Shown here: piece by piece, positions 19,265 to 27,249 of the stretch | How the letters are laid out: every line of letters starts with the position of its first letter | How positions within the stretch are numbered: the first letter of the stretch is position 1 | Notes under the pieces: model-generated | What the model saw: the letters and a program-made list of their open reading frames with translations, nothing else | What the model was told of the DNA's origin: nothing | The model's database searches: none | Assembly: GCF_016925635.1 (NCBI RefSeq) | Contig: NZ_CP070490.1 | Location: 4,947,086-5,011,085 of the forward strand | DNA: 64,000 nucleotides | Direction of reading: 5' to 3' | Source of the DNA: Lysinibacillus fusiformis | Lineage (GTDB): Bacteria > Bacillota > Bacilli > Bacillales_A > Planococcaceae | Position numbers and translations under genes: made by a program

Positions 19265-19704
19265 TAAATTTAATATTCAATCAAAAATTATTCATTTAGG
19301 TTTATATAAAATTAATTAAATGGAGTTTTATAATTAAGGCTGTTTTCTTAAAGATTGTTGCTAAATTAAATCTCGAGGGACATCAAAAAATAGATTTTAT
19401 CTACTAAGTACGTAGAAATAAACTCTGTTTTTTAATTTCGCAAACTGAATTTTAAAGTAATGCTACCCGTTAGTTTAATAAGGACAGTAACGCTTCTTCA
19501 ACAATGGCGCCCGATGTTAATTACAGTTGCTGTTAGCCAAGAATACAACAATATTAAAAAACTAAGAAGAGTAAAACTATTATAGAAAATTTGATCTTAT
19601 GTTTCTGGATCTTATTCATTTTTATCAGTAGTGTTATACAAAACTAGAGACTAATACAAAACAAATTTAATTATATTATATACTTTGTTTAGGAGGTGCA
19701 TCTT
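19265..19704. other. Intergenic stretch with a repeat remnant
   Basis: No credible gene on either strand. It contains the partial dispersed repeat at about 19490-19515. A strong ribosome site (AGGAGG, 19691) ends the stretch, just before the decayed gene at 19705. Confidence 0.5.
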
Positions 19705-19958
19705 ATGGAACTCAATAAATTGATGATTTTGGATGTTCACTCACATCGAATGGATGAAGTTCGCAAATGATTTTCTAGCTCTGGCAGAAATGTGCTAGAG
19801 ACAACCAACAGTTCTTGGGGCATTGTCCAAGGAGCGTTAGAAAATACGCTTCGCAAGTTATCTAGCAGGCTTATTTTTCAACAAACGAAGATGCTATTAA
19901 AGCATGCATCAAGTCATATGTTCAGAACTTCGATTTGATGGAATATCTTAATAAATAG
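19705..19958 (+). pseudogene. Decayed small gene of unknown function
   Basis: It starts with a good ribosome site and ATG (MELNKLMILDVHSHRMDEVRK) but meets TGA after 21 codons. The same frame continues as SSSGRNVLETTNSSWGIVQG, then a frame change leads to AYFSTNEDAIKACIKSYVQN and a TAG at 19958. This suggests one gene of about 85 codons with a nonsense codon and a frameshift. The family was not recognised. Confidence 0.5.
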
Positions 19959-19969
19959 GAGGAAGCGTA

Positions 19970-20275
19970 ATGAAGAATTTAAAGTTGATTGGTATTATAG
20001 TGGTCTTGCTAGGTATTATCCTAGCAGGCTTCATGTTCATAAAGCGTTGGTTATATATTCAGAAATGTAATTTATTAATTGACGGTTCTGTCAAGTATGG
20101 CTATGATATGTGTCATATGGTCTTAGAAGGTGAGTCTCCTACTAACTGGATAGCTATATTCGGAGGTATGCTATTGCTGGCAGTGATTGCAGGTCTAATA
20201 ATATTTGCCTTATGGCTACCGTTCGGAGTTACCCAAACAGTTCGAGAAGTACGACACAATATGAAGAGGAAATAA
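19970..20275 (+). CDS. Small two-helix membrane protein
   Basis: 101 residues with AGGAGGAAGCG before the ATG. Two hydrophobic helices are clear: IGIIVVLLGIILAGFMFI (~7-24) and GGMLLLAVIAGLIIFALWLP (~65-85). Two Cys (KCNLLIDG and YDMCHM) lie between them. It has a basic C-terminal tail. It sits 11 bp after the decayed gene, as if part of one transcript. The function is unknown and no family was recognised. Confidence 0.6.
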   Translation: MKNLKLIGIIVVLLGIILAGFMFIKRWLYIQKCNLLIDGSVKYGYDMCHMVLEGESPTNWIAIFGGMLLLAVIAGLIIFALWLPFGVTQTVREVRHNMKRK

Positions 20276-20276
20276 G

Positions 20277-20390
20277 ATGAGCGTATCAATACAGCACCAC
20301 AGAAAAGCAGTTGCAAGTCTGAACAAACCAAATGTATCACCCTCGCCATCTTTTCTACCAGTGTATGCCAACGAGTTTACCATTAACTAG
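20277..20390 (+). CDS. Short ORF, probably a truncated gene start
   Basis: 37 codons starting MSVSIQHHRKAVASLNKPNV, beginning just after the stop codon of the upstream membrane protein. Its stop falls exactly where the IS4-type transposase remnant begins, so it is likely the 5' end of a gene cut off by that insertion. The function is unknown. Confidence 0.35.
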   Translation: MSVSIQHHRKAVASLNKPNVSPSPSFLPVYANEFTIN

Positions 20391-20805
20391 TTCGGAACCA
20401 TCATTAACGCAAAATCAACGGGAATAAACGTGCTGCTATCAGTCCAGCCGAGCGTTAGTAATTGAAATCCCTTTAAATAACGGTGTGAGGAATGGTCAAC
20501 ACCTTCGCCAGCAGTTCCACAGTTTTACTGCGATTCCGCGAATAAACGGAATCATCAATGATAAACGCCGTCACACGTTTTTCAGCGGTTAACGGCTTGA
20601 TTAGACGCACCATTTCGCTACTAAGGAATAGTAAAAAGGGACGCCAGTTATACGTAGGCATCTTTAAAAACCGATAAACCGTTTCTTTACACGGTAAATC
20701 AATGGCTTTCTTACTCGTAAACGCACGAAACCAATTCGGATATTGGAAAACGAGTAAAAAATCAATTGAAAGACGGTGATGCGATAGCCAGAAAGCTTGT
20801 TAATA
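20391..20805 (-). pseudogene. IS4-type transposase remnant
   Basis: Read on the minus strand, pieces of one transposase appear in order: FQYPNWFRAFTSKKAIDLPC, ETVYRFL, MPTYNWRPFLLFLSSEMVRL, then the first catalytic Asp region VTAFIIDDSVYSRNRSKTVE. After a frameshift comes LTLGWTDSSTFIPVDFALM. These blocks fit IS4-family DDE transposases. Both ends and the rest of the catalytic domain are missing. A 72-codon frame upstream (20814-21032) could be adjoining debris but was not recognised. Confidence 0.7.
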
Positions 20806-21081
20806 TGAGCTTTTCACAGGTGATAGCCAATATTTAATTCAGAAAATCCTTGTTTTATTTCTTTTGGTAATTGCGCAAAGTATGCTTTATACATTATCAT
20901 AGAGAGAGACACTTTTATTTGTGGTATTGGTTTAGTCACCATTAATTTACCAAAAGAAGAGGTGTCTTTTTTCGTTGTTTTCACACTTTTTTTGTGAAAT
21001 TCAAATCGGTTTAAGATGGGCAAGTCAACCAATTAGACCAAGCGATGAGGATGAAAATTTAACTGTGATAGATGAGTAATA

Positions 21082-21121
21082 AAAAAAGCCTGCCAAAGAT
21101 TATTTTCTTCGACAAGCCTTT
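21082..21121 (-). terminator. Terminator of the GTPase gene
   Basis: GCTTGTCGAAGA / TCTTTGGCAGGC stem (with G-U pairs) followed by seven T on the minus strand. Next to it (21145-21172) is the motif GGGACACAAAAACCGTCCC with TGTCC, a sequence type often left by transposable elements in Bacilli. Confidence 0.7.
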
Positions 21122-21208
21122 TTCAATTTCAAGAAGTTCTAGAATGGGACACAAAAACCGTCCCCCTGTCCTTGAGAGTCACAGGTTTACCAGAACATTA
21201 TATATACT

Positions 21209-22912
21209 TTAGATAAAATTGTTTACAATATCGGTTATCACGGCATCAATTGAATTGTTTTGTTTGCAAGTATTGTTAATTGCATTAACAGCATAATTTC
21301 TATTTACTAACAAATAATACTGAATAGTAGCCTCTGTATCAGTATAATTTTTGTACAACTTGTTAAGCAATGCTTTTCGTAATAAATTTTGTTGAATCTC
21401 AAGCGTGGTCACCGTGCCGTCAAAGATTGGATTTCCGTTACTATCTGCCAATGGATTTTTAAGAGAAATGTTTGAAATAAGATAAGTAATCCATCTTCTA
21501 GCTGTAACGGCGACAACTGCTGTTGTTGCATAACGTAGTTTACCATTATTCATTGTTGTTATGCCACCTCGTGGTCCTATACGAGAACCATTTAAAGATG
21601 GATTTGTAATGTCATTGTTTATACTACTACAAGATAGGTATTGCAACTGTGGTTTCGTAAAACTCGTTGCTCCATATCCAACATATGAATTATCGTAGCG
21701 TGAAAAATCATTTGTCAATTCTTGTATTCTAGTGTTATTTTCAGTTATAATAATATTTCTTGCAATATTCGCTTTAAAAATAAGCTCCATACCTTCCTGT
21801 AATACCGAAATCATGTTCAGCATTCTCTCAAAAGAAGCATTAACAGTCAATGTATAAAATTCAAAATCTGATTTTTCTAAGAAGTTGTTTTCAATTTGTG
21901 ATAAAGAAGTGCATGAAGGTAAAAGAAATTGAATTTTTTCATTAGTAAAATACGAGTCATTGAACTTAAATTTTGTCTTATCAGACTTATCTTTATAAAA
22001 TTCTCCAATGTCCAATTGATCTAATAGTTCAAATGTAGATTTGGATTTTGCAGCAACCGCTTCTGGCTTTAAAAACTGATGTTTTTCTTCTTGAATATCT
22101 TCTATCATACTTTTTATATTATCAATTGTAGGCTTTTGGCCATTGATATTAAACATTTCAAACATAAAGTCTGTTCTATTATGAACTAAAAACACAGGCA
22201 ATGATTCAAAGACACTTTTCAATACATCTTTATATAGCTCTGTAACAATGTTTGGATATGTGTCGCTACAAAAAAACACAATTCCATCTAAATTATCTAG
22301 TCCTAATTCTGATAGTGACTTTGAAGTTTGAGACTTTAGATCATTATTAAGCACAATATCTAATAATCCTCTAGTGTCCCTAATTCTTAAATCTATATTT
22401 TGGTCTTTTAAGAAAAGGGTTAATGTTGAATTTGCTGGAACACGTAATATTAATTTGCGAACAAATGTATCGATTGTTTCTGAACACATAAGTTTTTTCA
22501 AAATTTGCTCGCTAGCTGGTTCACCCTTTAAACTTTCAATCTGCTCTTTAATATGCTCTTTTACATTCTCCCCTTCATCAAGTGTAGTTAATTTCAAAAC
22601 ATCACTTAGGACCTTATATTTCTTGATTTGAAGATTATATTTCTCAAGGTTGCCATCTACTGAACCCATAATATTTTGCTCAAATAAATCAATATCTTCA
22701 ATAAATATCCCATTACCTTCAGTTTTTTGAACGATGTGGTACTCGACAGTTGTTTTTGTTCTACCATCATCACCACTAGCAAGATTAATGATTATTTCCG
22801 GTACATGTGTTAATGCCGCAATTGATGTAGTTTTACCACACTTTGTTGTTCCTATGTTTGCCAATGTAATGGTTTTTTCCAATGTACTGCCATTGTTTAA
22901 AGAATTATTCAT
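21209..22912 (-). CDS. P-loop GTPase-like protein of unknown function
   Basis: 567 residues. The N-terminal domain has the marks of a GTPase: G1 GTTKCGKTTS (residues 21-30), G3 DTRG (~179-182) with a preceding hydrophobic strand (LDIRIR), and a G4-like HNRTD (~243-247) after FLVH. The long insert between G1 and G3 is predicted helical. The C-terminal ~200 residues match no family I recognise and have no membrane helix. The size and layout recall large dynamin-like or IRG/GIMAP-type GTPases, but that is a guess. GGAAGGGGA lies before the ATG. It stands alone between terminators within the island, so it may be a single-gene defence system. Confidence 0.6.
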   Translation of the reverse strand: MNNSLNNGSTLEKTITLANIGTTKCGKTTSIAALTHVPEIIINLASGDDGRTKTTVEYHIVQKTEGNGIFIEDIDLFEQNIMGSVDGNLEKYNLQIKKYKVLSDVLKLTTLDEGENVKEHIKEQIESLKGEPASEQILKKLMCSETIDTFVRKLILRVPANSTLTLFLKDQNIDLRIRDTRGLLDIVLNNDLKSQTSKSLSELGLDNLDGIVFFCSDTYPNIVTELYKDVLKSVFESLPVFLVHNRTDFMFEMFNINGQKPTIDNIKSMIEDIQEEKHQFLKPEAVAAKSKSTFELLDQLDIGEFYKDKSDKTKFKFNDSYFTNEKIQFLLPSCTSLSQIENNFLEKSDFEFYTLTVNASFERMLNMISVLQEGMELIFKANIARNIIITENNTRIQELTNDFSRYDNSYVGYGATSFTKPQLQYLSCSSINNDITNPSLNGSRIGPRGGITTMNNGKLRYATTAVVAVTARRWITYLISNISLKNPLADSNGNPIFDGTVTTLEIQQNLLRKALLNKLYKNYTDTEATIQYYLLVNRNYAVNAINNTCKQNNSIDAVITDIVNNFI

Positions 22913-22958
22913 AATAATTCCCCTTCCGTATTTTTACAGTACTCGTTATTTAAAACAA

Positions 22959-22994
22959 AAAGCAGTTGCAACTAAACTTAGTCACAACTGCAAT
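22959..22994 (-). terminator. Hairpin between the tnsA-like gene and the GTPase gene
   Basis: GCAGTTGTGACTAA / TAGTTGCAACTGC stem followed by TTTTTGTTTT on the minus strand, about 50 bases upstream of the GTPase start. It may be a terminator or an attenuator. Confidence 0.65.
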
Positions 22995-23223
22995 AATTTC
23001 AGTTCGTTCTAAGTACAAGTCAAACCAATAGGTAGAATCTTATCTGCAATAGTAGAATAAGAGTACTGAATTATTTTTAATTTAATACATTTCAATTGAA
23101 ACGTCAAATGTTTTTTCTGATTTATTTAACAATTTGTATTATTGTGTAAAATATTACGTTCCGCACCCTTGAAGAAAATTTTTTAAGATTTTTTTCCTTT
23201 TTATGACTGCAATTGGAAGTATT

Positions 23224-23370
23224 TTAATCAAAAATAGAACCTTTACTATGAAATCCACCTGAAGATACATCTTGAAATTTGAGCCAAGGTTTATAATTTA
23301 TTTTCCTTCCAAAGCCTCGATCTTCTTTAATCAATTTTTTAGGATTTTTAATTCTTGCTCTTTTAGCCAT
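23224..23370 (-). CDS. TnsA-like N-terminal fragment (48 aa)
   Basis: ATG at 23370 with AAGGGTG upstream. The product begins MAKRARIKNPKKLIKEDRGF and includes INYKPWLKFQDVSS. The pattern Lys/Arg-rich start, (E/D)GRG-like turn, then YKPWL..QD.SS.G is typical of the first ~50 residues of TnsA, the endonuclease subunit of Tn7-like transposons. The frame then stops, so catalytic residues are absent. It is probably a relic of a Tn7-like element; a short functional protein cannot be excluded. Confidence 0.55.
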   Translation of the reverse strand: MAKRARIKNPKKLIKEDRGFGRKINYKPWLKFQDVSSGGFHSKGSIFD

Positions 23371-23789
23371 TAAAAACACCCTTTTAGACAAAAAAATCTA
23401 AAGGGGTATTTCATCGCAACTTTTTTACAAACATCGCGACTTTATTTCAAATCTACAATTTTAACCAAACTTGCTTCTTTTCAAGACCTAAATTGTAAAG
23501 GTCCTAAAATATAAAGGTGATACATATTAGTCATATATAATATGTATCACCTTTTTCTTCTTGCTCAACTAATTTTTCTTCTTGCTCAACTAAGGCATGT
23601 TAGTGCAACAAAATTCATCAAACTGGATTCTTTAAGTATAAAACGAAAAAACAATTTCCTTTTTTACGGTAAATCCCCCTATTTTTAATGCAATCACAAA
23701 TCTATAAATGTTATAATTTTCAAATACACAATAAAATGGATTGAAGTAATTGTTTAAGCAGTATTCAATTCTTTGTCTTAAATCTAGAG
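23371..23789. other. Non-coding stretch between the TnsA-like ORF and CBASS
   Basis: It contains a hairpin with arms CTTTTAGA / TCTAAAGG (23382-23404), a second strong hairpin (23513-23558), and a tandem direct repeat of about 21 bp built on CTTCTTGCTCAACTAA (near 23553-23593). No gene is supported. Confidence 0.5.
23513..23558. terminator. Strong hairpin terminator downstream of CBASS
   Basis: AAAGGTGATACATATTA / TAATATGTATCACCTTT is a perfect stem; the plus strand continues with TTTTTCTT. Its position 230 bp beyond cap3 fits the end of the CBASS transcript on the minus strand, or of plus-strand readthrough. Confidence 0.7.
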
Positions 23790-24287
23790 TCACCATTTCT
23801 CTTTCACATTTTCTAATCTTTTATAACCCTCATGAGAATCAAAAACAAAAAGTCCTAAATCCCAATCTAAGGATGAGGTGTTACTAGCTATTATTAAGAT
23901 TGGCTCAGGACAGTTGTATCCCTTGTTAACAGATATGTTCTTCATTTCTCTAATATCTTGATTACTCGGAATTGTATTTCCACATGGATGAAAGTGCCAC
24001 TCCCCTAAATAATAGTCCCCCTTTTTATTCCATGCTTCGTCCAGTATATTCTGCAAACCATTAGTACCTCTGTAAAACCAACTCTTCCCGCATTTAGAAT
24101 CTGAAGGAGCTCCGGTAGCTATAGTTACTCGGGCTCGTTTAAGATCGCTTGAATAATGGCCTATTAAAATACCACCTGTTTCATTTGGAAATGAATCCTC
24201 ACACAATTCATATATCTCGTTAACCATTTTATCAGTAATTTCCACCCCGAATGACCCTACATCATTTAAATAAAGTAAATCACTCAT
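23790..24287 (-). CDS. cap3: CBASS Cap3: JAB/MPN isopeptidase
   Basis: The preferred start is the ATG at 24287, preceded by GGAGGAG and overlapping the cap2 stop codon (ATGAGTGA). It gives 165 residues. The JAMM zinc protease motif is visible: Glu in PNETGGILIGHY (~35) and HFHP...SNQD in GEWHFHPCGNTIPSNQDIRE. In type II CBASS, Cap3 cleaves the bond between Cap2 or its target and the CD-NTase C-terminus, which limits activation. It is the last gene of a four-gene operon. A longer frame from 24356 lies inside cap2 and lacks a ribosome site. Confidence 0.92.
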   Translation of the reverse strand: MSDLLYLNDVGSFGVEITDKMVNEIYELCEDSFPNETGGILIGHYSSDLKRARVTIATGAPSDSKCGKSWFYRGTNGLQNILDEAWNKKGDYYLGEWHFHPCGNTIPSNQDIREMKNISVNKGYNCPEPILIIASNTSSLDWDLGLFVFDSHEGYKRLENVKEKW

Positions 24288-26118
24288 TGTACTCCTCCTG
24301 ATGAACCAGCGAAACGCCTTTGAATAAATCTCCTTTCCATTGCTGCTCATAAACAAGTATCGTCGGTTTAATATTTTTTGTTAAAATAGCACGCTCAATT
24401 GTTTTAAATGCAGAAGAAACCATTAGCCAAATATCATCAGCTCTTGCAGGGAATACAGGGTGCCAGCAACCTATCCCTTCCCTAGGGAATTCAATATGTT
24501 TTGTATCTCCCTTTTCTTTCGCCAACCACGGCTGCATTAATTTAATGAATGCAGTATGATTAAACTCAATGCCATTAGTATAAAAAACAAATAACCGTCT
24601 TGCTTGATAACCTAAAGAAATAGACAGAAACGTTTTTGGCTCTTCGAATGTTAATTGAGACATATTATATAAAGCCTGATCCTCACCTGTACAATCTAGA
24701 ATCACACTGTAACTTTGCATATTTACGGATTGTTCATTTTTAGGGGGGAATTTCTCCCTAACTCCCTGTACCTTGCTATGTGGAGAAATATTGTTTAAGC
24801 GTTCTTTCAACTTATCAATTTTGAATTGTAATACGTCTTTTGAAGTTAAAGTATTACGAACAATATTACCAGCCTCTAACAAATCATCATCCATAATGGT
24901 TATCTCTTTTTGTCCGCTGCGCACCAGTAGTTCTGAAATCGTTGAACCAACAGCTCCAGCGCCCAGTTGAAGGATGGATGATTCCCTAATAATGGTGTTA
25001 AGTCTCCCTCTATTAAAAAGTTCCCCATCATGCCAATTCTCTGAATTAAGCCATTGTATCTTGTTGTTGGTTTTAAATATTCCTTCCAAATCCTGAAACC
25101 AGTTAAATTTTTCAGTATCCCTAAAACCTTTCATTTTCACTTTGACATTACTTAACGCAGGTAATTGAAGGGGTTGCCAGTGCATTTGTACGTGATTATT
25201 ATTTATTTTTTCAGGAATTGGAAATCCTATCATAATTATATGATGCTTTCCATCCCTCAATTTGGTTGAGAGATTTTTTAGGATTCTCTTGAGATTAATT
25301 CCTTGGGCTGTACAGGCAGTCATTAATTCCCCCCAGGTAGTTGGGGCTTGCCAAGGTGGAACAACGGGTAACTCTTTCAAAACTAGCCAAGCGCCTACTA
25401 AAGTTTGTGACTTAGTAGCAAGATTTGAAATTTCTGTACCCCATTTTGGTTTATAAACCTCATTCCCATTGGTAGTAGAATATTTCGTAGGAACAATAAC
25501 AAATGGTTCATCCTCTTTGTAAAATAAGAGTTCTGCTAGACCATAATTCACTCTACTCTTTTGCCACCCTAAAAAGCTTTCGCTATCCTCATAGTAAACA
25601 ACAGTGTTTAGGTTATTTTTGAAATGCGGAAGTTCAAAGGGATCTCCATCTTTACTGAGTGTCCCCTCTGCTGCTTCCTCCAACCAACTCAGAGCTCTTT
25701 CAAAATGCCATAGCAAACGATATTCCGAATCAAATGGCTCACTATCCAGTCCTAAGTGCCTTAATGGTTTGTAACTGGAATCTAAACAAAGATTCCCGCC
25801 TGTCCAAGGTTGTTTAGAGTGCTCACTACCATTATAATTTTGATGAGGAAACGTGCCCTTTAAACCATTTTTTTTAGCAGGATAAAACTTTATTTCGCCC
25901 CATGGGTATCCATCTTCTATAAGAACATACCAATTCGAATTCTTCGGAATTGAATCATTCTCTTTACTTTCCGAAGAAATCCTACAAAGAAGGACCCATT
26001 TATCAAACAATGGGTCCCATTTTAAATCTTCTAGTATCTTAACGGAATTTAATTCTTCCAACATTCTTCTGGCAAGTAATAATTCCGCATTAGGTCTTTT
26101 TTGCTCCCTACTAAGCAA
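24280..26118 (-). CDS. cap2: CBASS Cap2: fused E2-E1 ubiquitin-transfer-like enzyme
   Basis: 612 residues starting at TTG 26118; AGGAGG lies 7 bases upstream, within the last codons of the CD-NTase gene. The N-terminal E2-like domain has its catalytic Cys in GGNLCLD (~110). The C-terminal ThiF/E1 domain has the nucleotide loop LGAGAVGSTISELL (~383-396), DDDLLEAGNIVRNTL with the Arg, and a late catalytic Cys in EGIGCWHPVFPA (~550). Cap2 attaches the CD-NTase C-terminus to a target, priming the synthase. It overlaps the CD-NTase gene and cap3 by 8 bp each. Confidence 0.93.
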   Translation of the reverse strand: MLSREQKRPNAELLLARRMLEELNSVKILEDLKWDPLFDKWVLLCRISSESKENDSIPKNSNWYVLIEDGYPWGEIKFYPAKKNGLKGTFPHQNYNGSEHSKQPWTGGNLCLDSSYKPLRHLGLDSEPFDSEYRLLWHFERALSWLEEAAEGTLSKDGDPFELPHFKNNLNTVVYYEDSESFLGWQKSRVNYGLAELLFYKEDEPFVIVPTKYSTTNGNEVYKPKWGTEISNLATKSQTLVGAWLVLKELPVVPPWQAPTTWGELMTACTAQGINLKRILKNLSTKLRDGKHHIIMIGFPIPEKINNNHVQMHWQPLQLPALSNVKVKMKGFRDTEKFNWFQDLEGIFKTNNKIQWLNSENWHDGELFNRGRLNTIIRESSILQLGAGAVGSTISELLVRSGQKEITIMDDDLLEAGNIVRNTLTSKDVLQFKIDKLKERLNNISPHSKVQGVREKFPPKNEQSVNMQSYSVILDCTGEDQALYNMSQLTFEEPKTFLSISLGYQARRLFVFYTNGIEFNHTAFIKLMQPWLAKEKGDTKHIEFPREGIGCWHPVFPARADDIWLMVSSAFKTIERAILTKNIKPTILVYEQQWKGDLFKGVSLVHQEEYNE

Positions 26119-27226
26119 ATCTATTTCCTCCTATTGTTGTCTTATCATTCCTTTGAGTGAAACCAGACTGTCCGTTACTGTTATTTTTTGTTGGCTTTGG
26201 GGGTTCTGGAAATTTAGAGCCAAATAATTGTCTCCATTTTGTGGCACTGTCATAAACTGATTCAGCATCCAATGCTTCTCGTGCTAACACGGCAGCTACT
26301 TGAACTCTTTCATAAAAAGCGTTGTATTCATCGTCGGTAAGTCTGCCAAACACATCGTGTTGTGGAACTCCATGATCCGGCATAATAGGCTTTGTAGGAT
26401 ATTCATTCACTATTGCTTCTAAAGTCAACGTAATGCCCTCTGCAACAGATTCTATGCCAGCAGGACAAGTTTGACCTATTAAATGTTCAAGCGGATAACT
26501 CTTTGGATGACTACCTTCAGGATCATCGATACGACGCCACCACTTCAAAGCTTTTACTACATTGACATAATGCCTATTACATTCTTTATTTTTATCCCAT
26601 GTCCACTTTATCTGTGACAAAGGATCTGTTGGGTCCCATTGTTCTGCATCTCTATTAGGAATATACAAGGGTTCAGTTTTCCATTCAGCAGCATTCGCCT
26701 GTTTTTCAAAAAACAAAAAAGTTTCCGAGCGTATGTCGTGAGGAAATGTCTGTGACTTTGATAAAGTCCATTCCGATAAGTCATCTAAGGAGATATCACT
26801 GGCTACACTCTCGCCTTCCAAGAGTGCTTTTTGACTCTCAGATGGAGCTGCAGTCACTACTAAATCCAAATCCACATAGCTCAACTCAATCCCGAGCGAC
26901 CTCCCCTGTATACGGTACTTATCTTTATAATGCTTTTCCAAAAACGGAATAAATAAATCATGGGCTTCTTCAGGAGTGTACTGTTCTTTATCAAGATTTG
27001 TTACCACAACTACATCTACGTCAGATCGCTTACCGCTTTTGGGACGAGTTGCTGTAGCTCGTCGATAACTACCTTGTAAGAATGTGTTTACGATTATTTT
27101 TGAAAGGTTCTCGTCATTATATAGTCTATCCCTTAAAGTCGTATGACCTGTGATTAAATCATTCACTTGGTTGTCAGTTAACCGTATTCCCGATAGAAAA
27201 TCATTAAAATACGAAGGTATTTTCAT
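26111..27226 (-). CDS. CBASS CD-NTase (cGAS/DncV-like nucleotidyltransferase)
   Basis: 371 residues. The nucleotidyltransferase core is clear: GSYRRATATRP (~49-59), then RSDVDVVVVTNL (~65-77) with two catalytic Asp, and the third acidic residue in YVDLDLVVTA (~115). It makes a cyclic oligonucleotide second messenger after phage infection; the exact product is not predictable from sequence. The C-terminus ends ...GGNRFA with a flexible, Asn/Gly-rich tail. This fits a Cap2 substrate, since known targets end in Gly or Ala. The next gene upstream encodes the SAVED effector (23-bp gap). The clade is probably D by its pairing with Cap4, which is inference. Confidence 0.92.
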   Translation of the reverse strand: MKIPSYFNDFLSGIRLTDNQVNDLITGHTTLRDRLYNDENLSKIIVNTFLQGSYRRATATRPKSGKRSDVDVVVVTNLDKEQYTPEEAHDLFIPFLEKHYKDKYRIQGRSLGIELSYVDLDLVVTAAPSESQKALLEGESVASDISLDDLSEWTLSKSQTFPHDIRSETFLFFEKQANAAEWKTEPLYIPNRDAEQWDPTDPLSQIKWTWDKNKECNRHYVNVVKALKWWRRIDDPEGSHPKSYPLEHLIGQTCPAGIESVAEGITLTLEAIVNEYPTKPIMPDHGVPQHDVFGRLTDDEYNAFYERVQVAAVLAREALDAESVYDSATKWRQLFGSKFPEPPKPTKNNSNGQSGFTQRNDKTTIGGNRFA

Positions 27227-27249
27227 TTTTTTATCTCCCTTGAATTGTT

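Noticed and set aside
20814..21032. 72-codon minus-strand frame next to the IS4-type relic
   Set aside because: It could not be matched to the transposase or any family, and it lies in a decayed region; mentioned only as possible debris.
23553..23593. Tandem repeat considered as a CRISPR-like array
   Set aside because: Only two copies, directly adjacent with no spacers, and no cas genes nearby.
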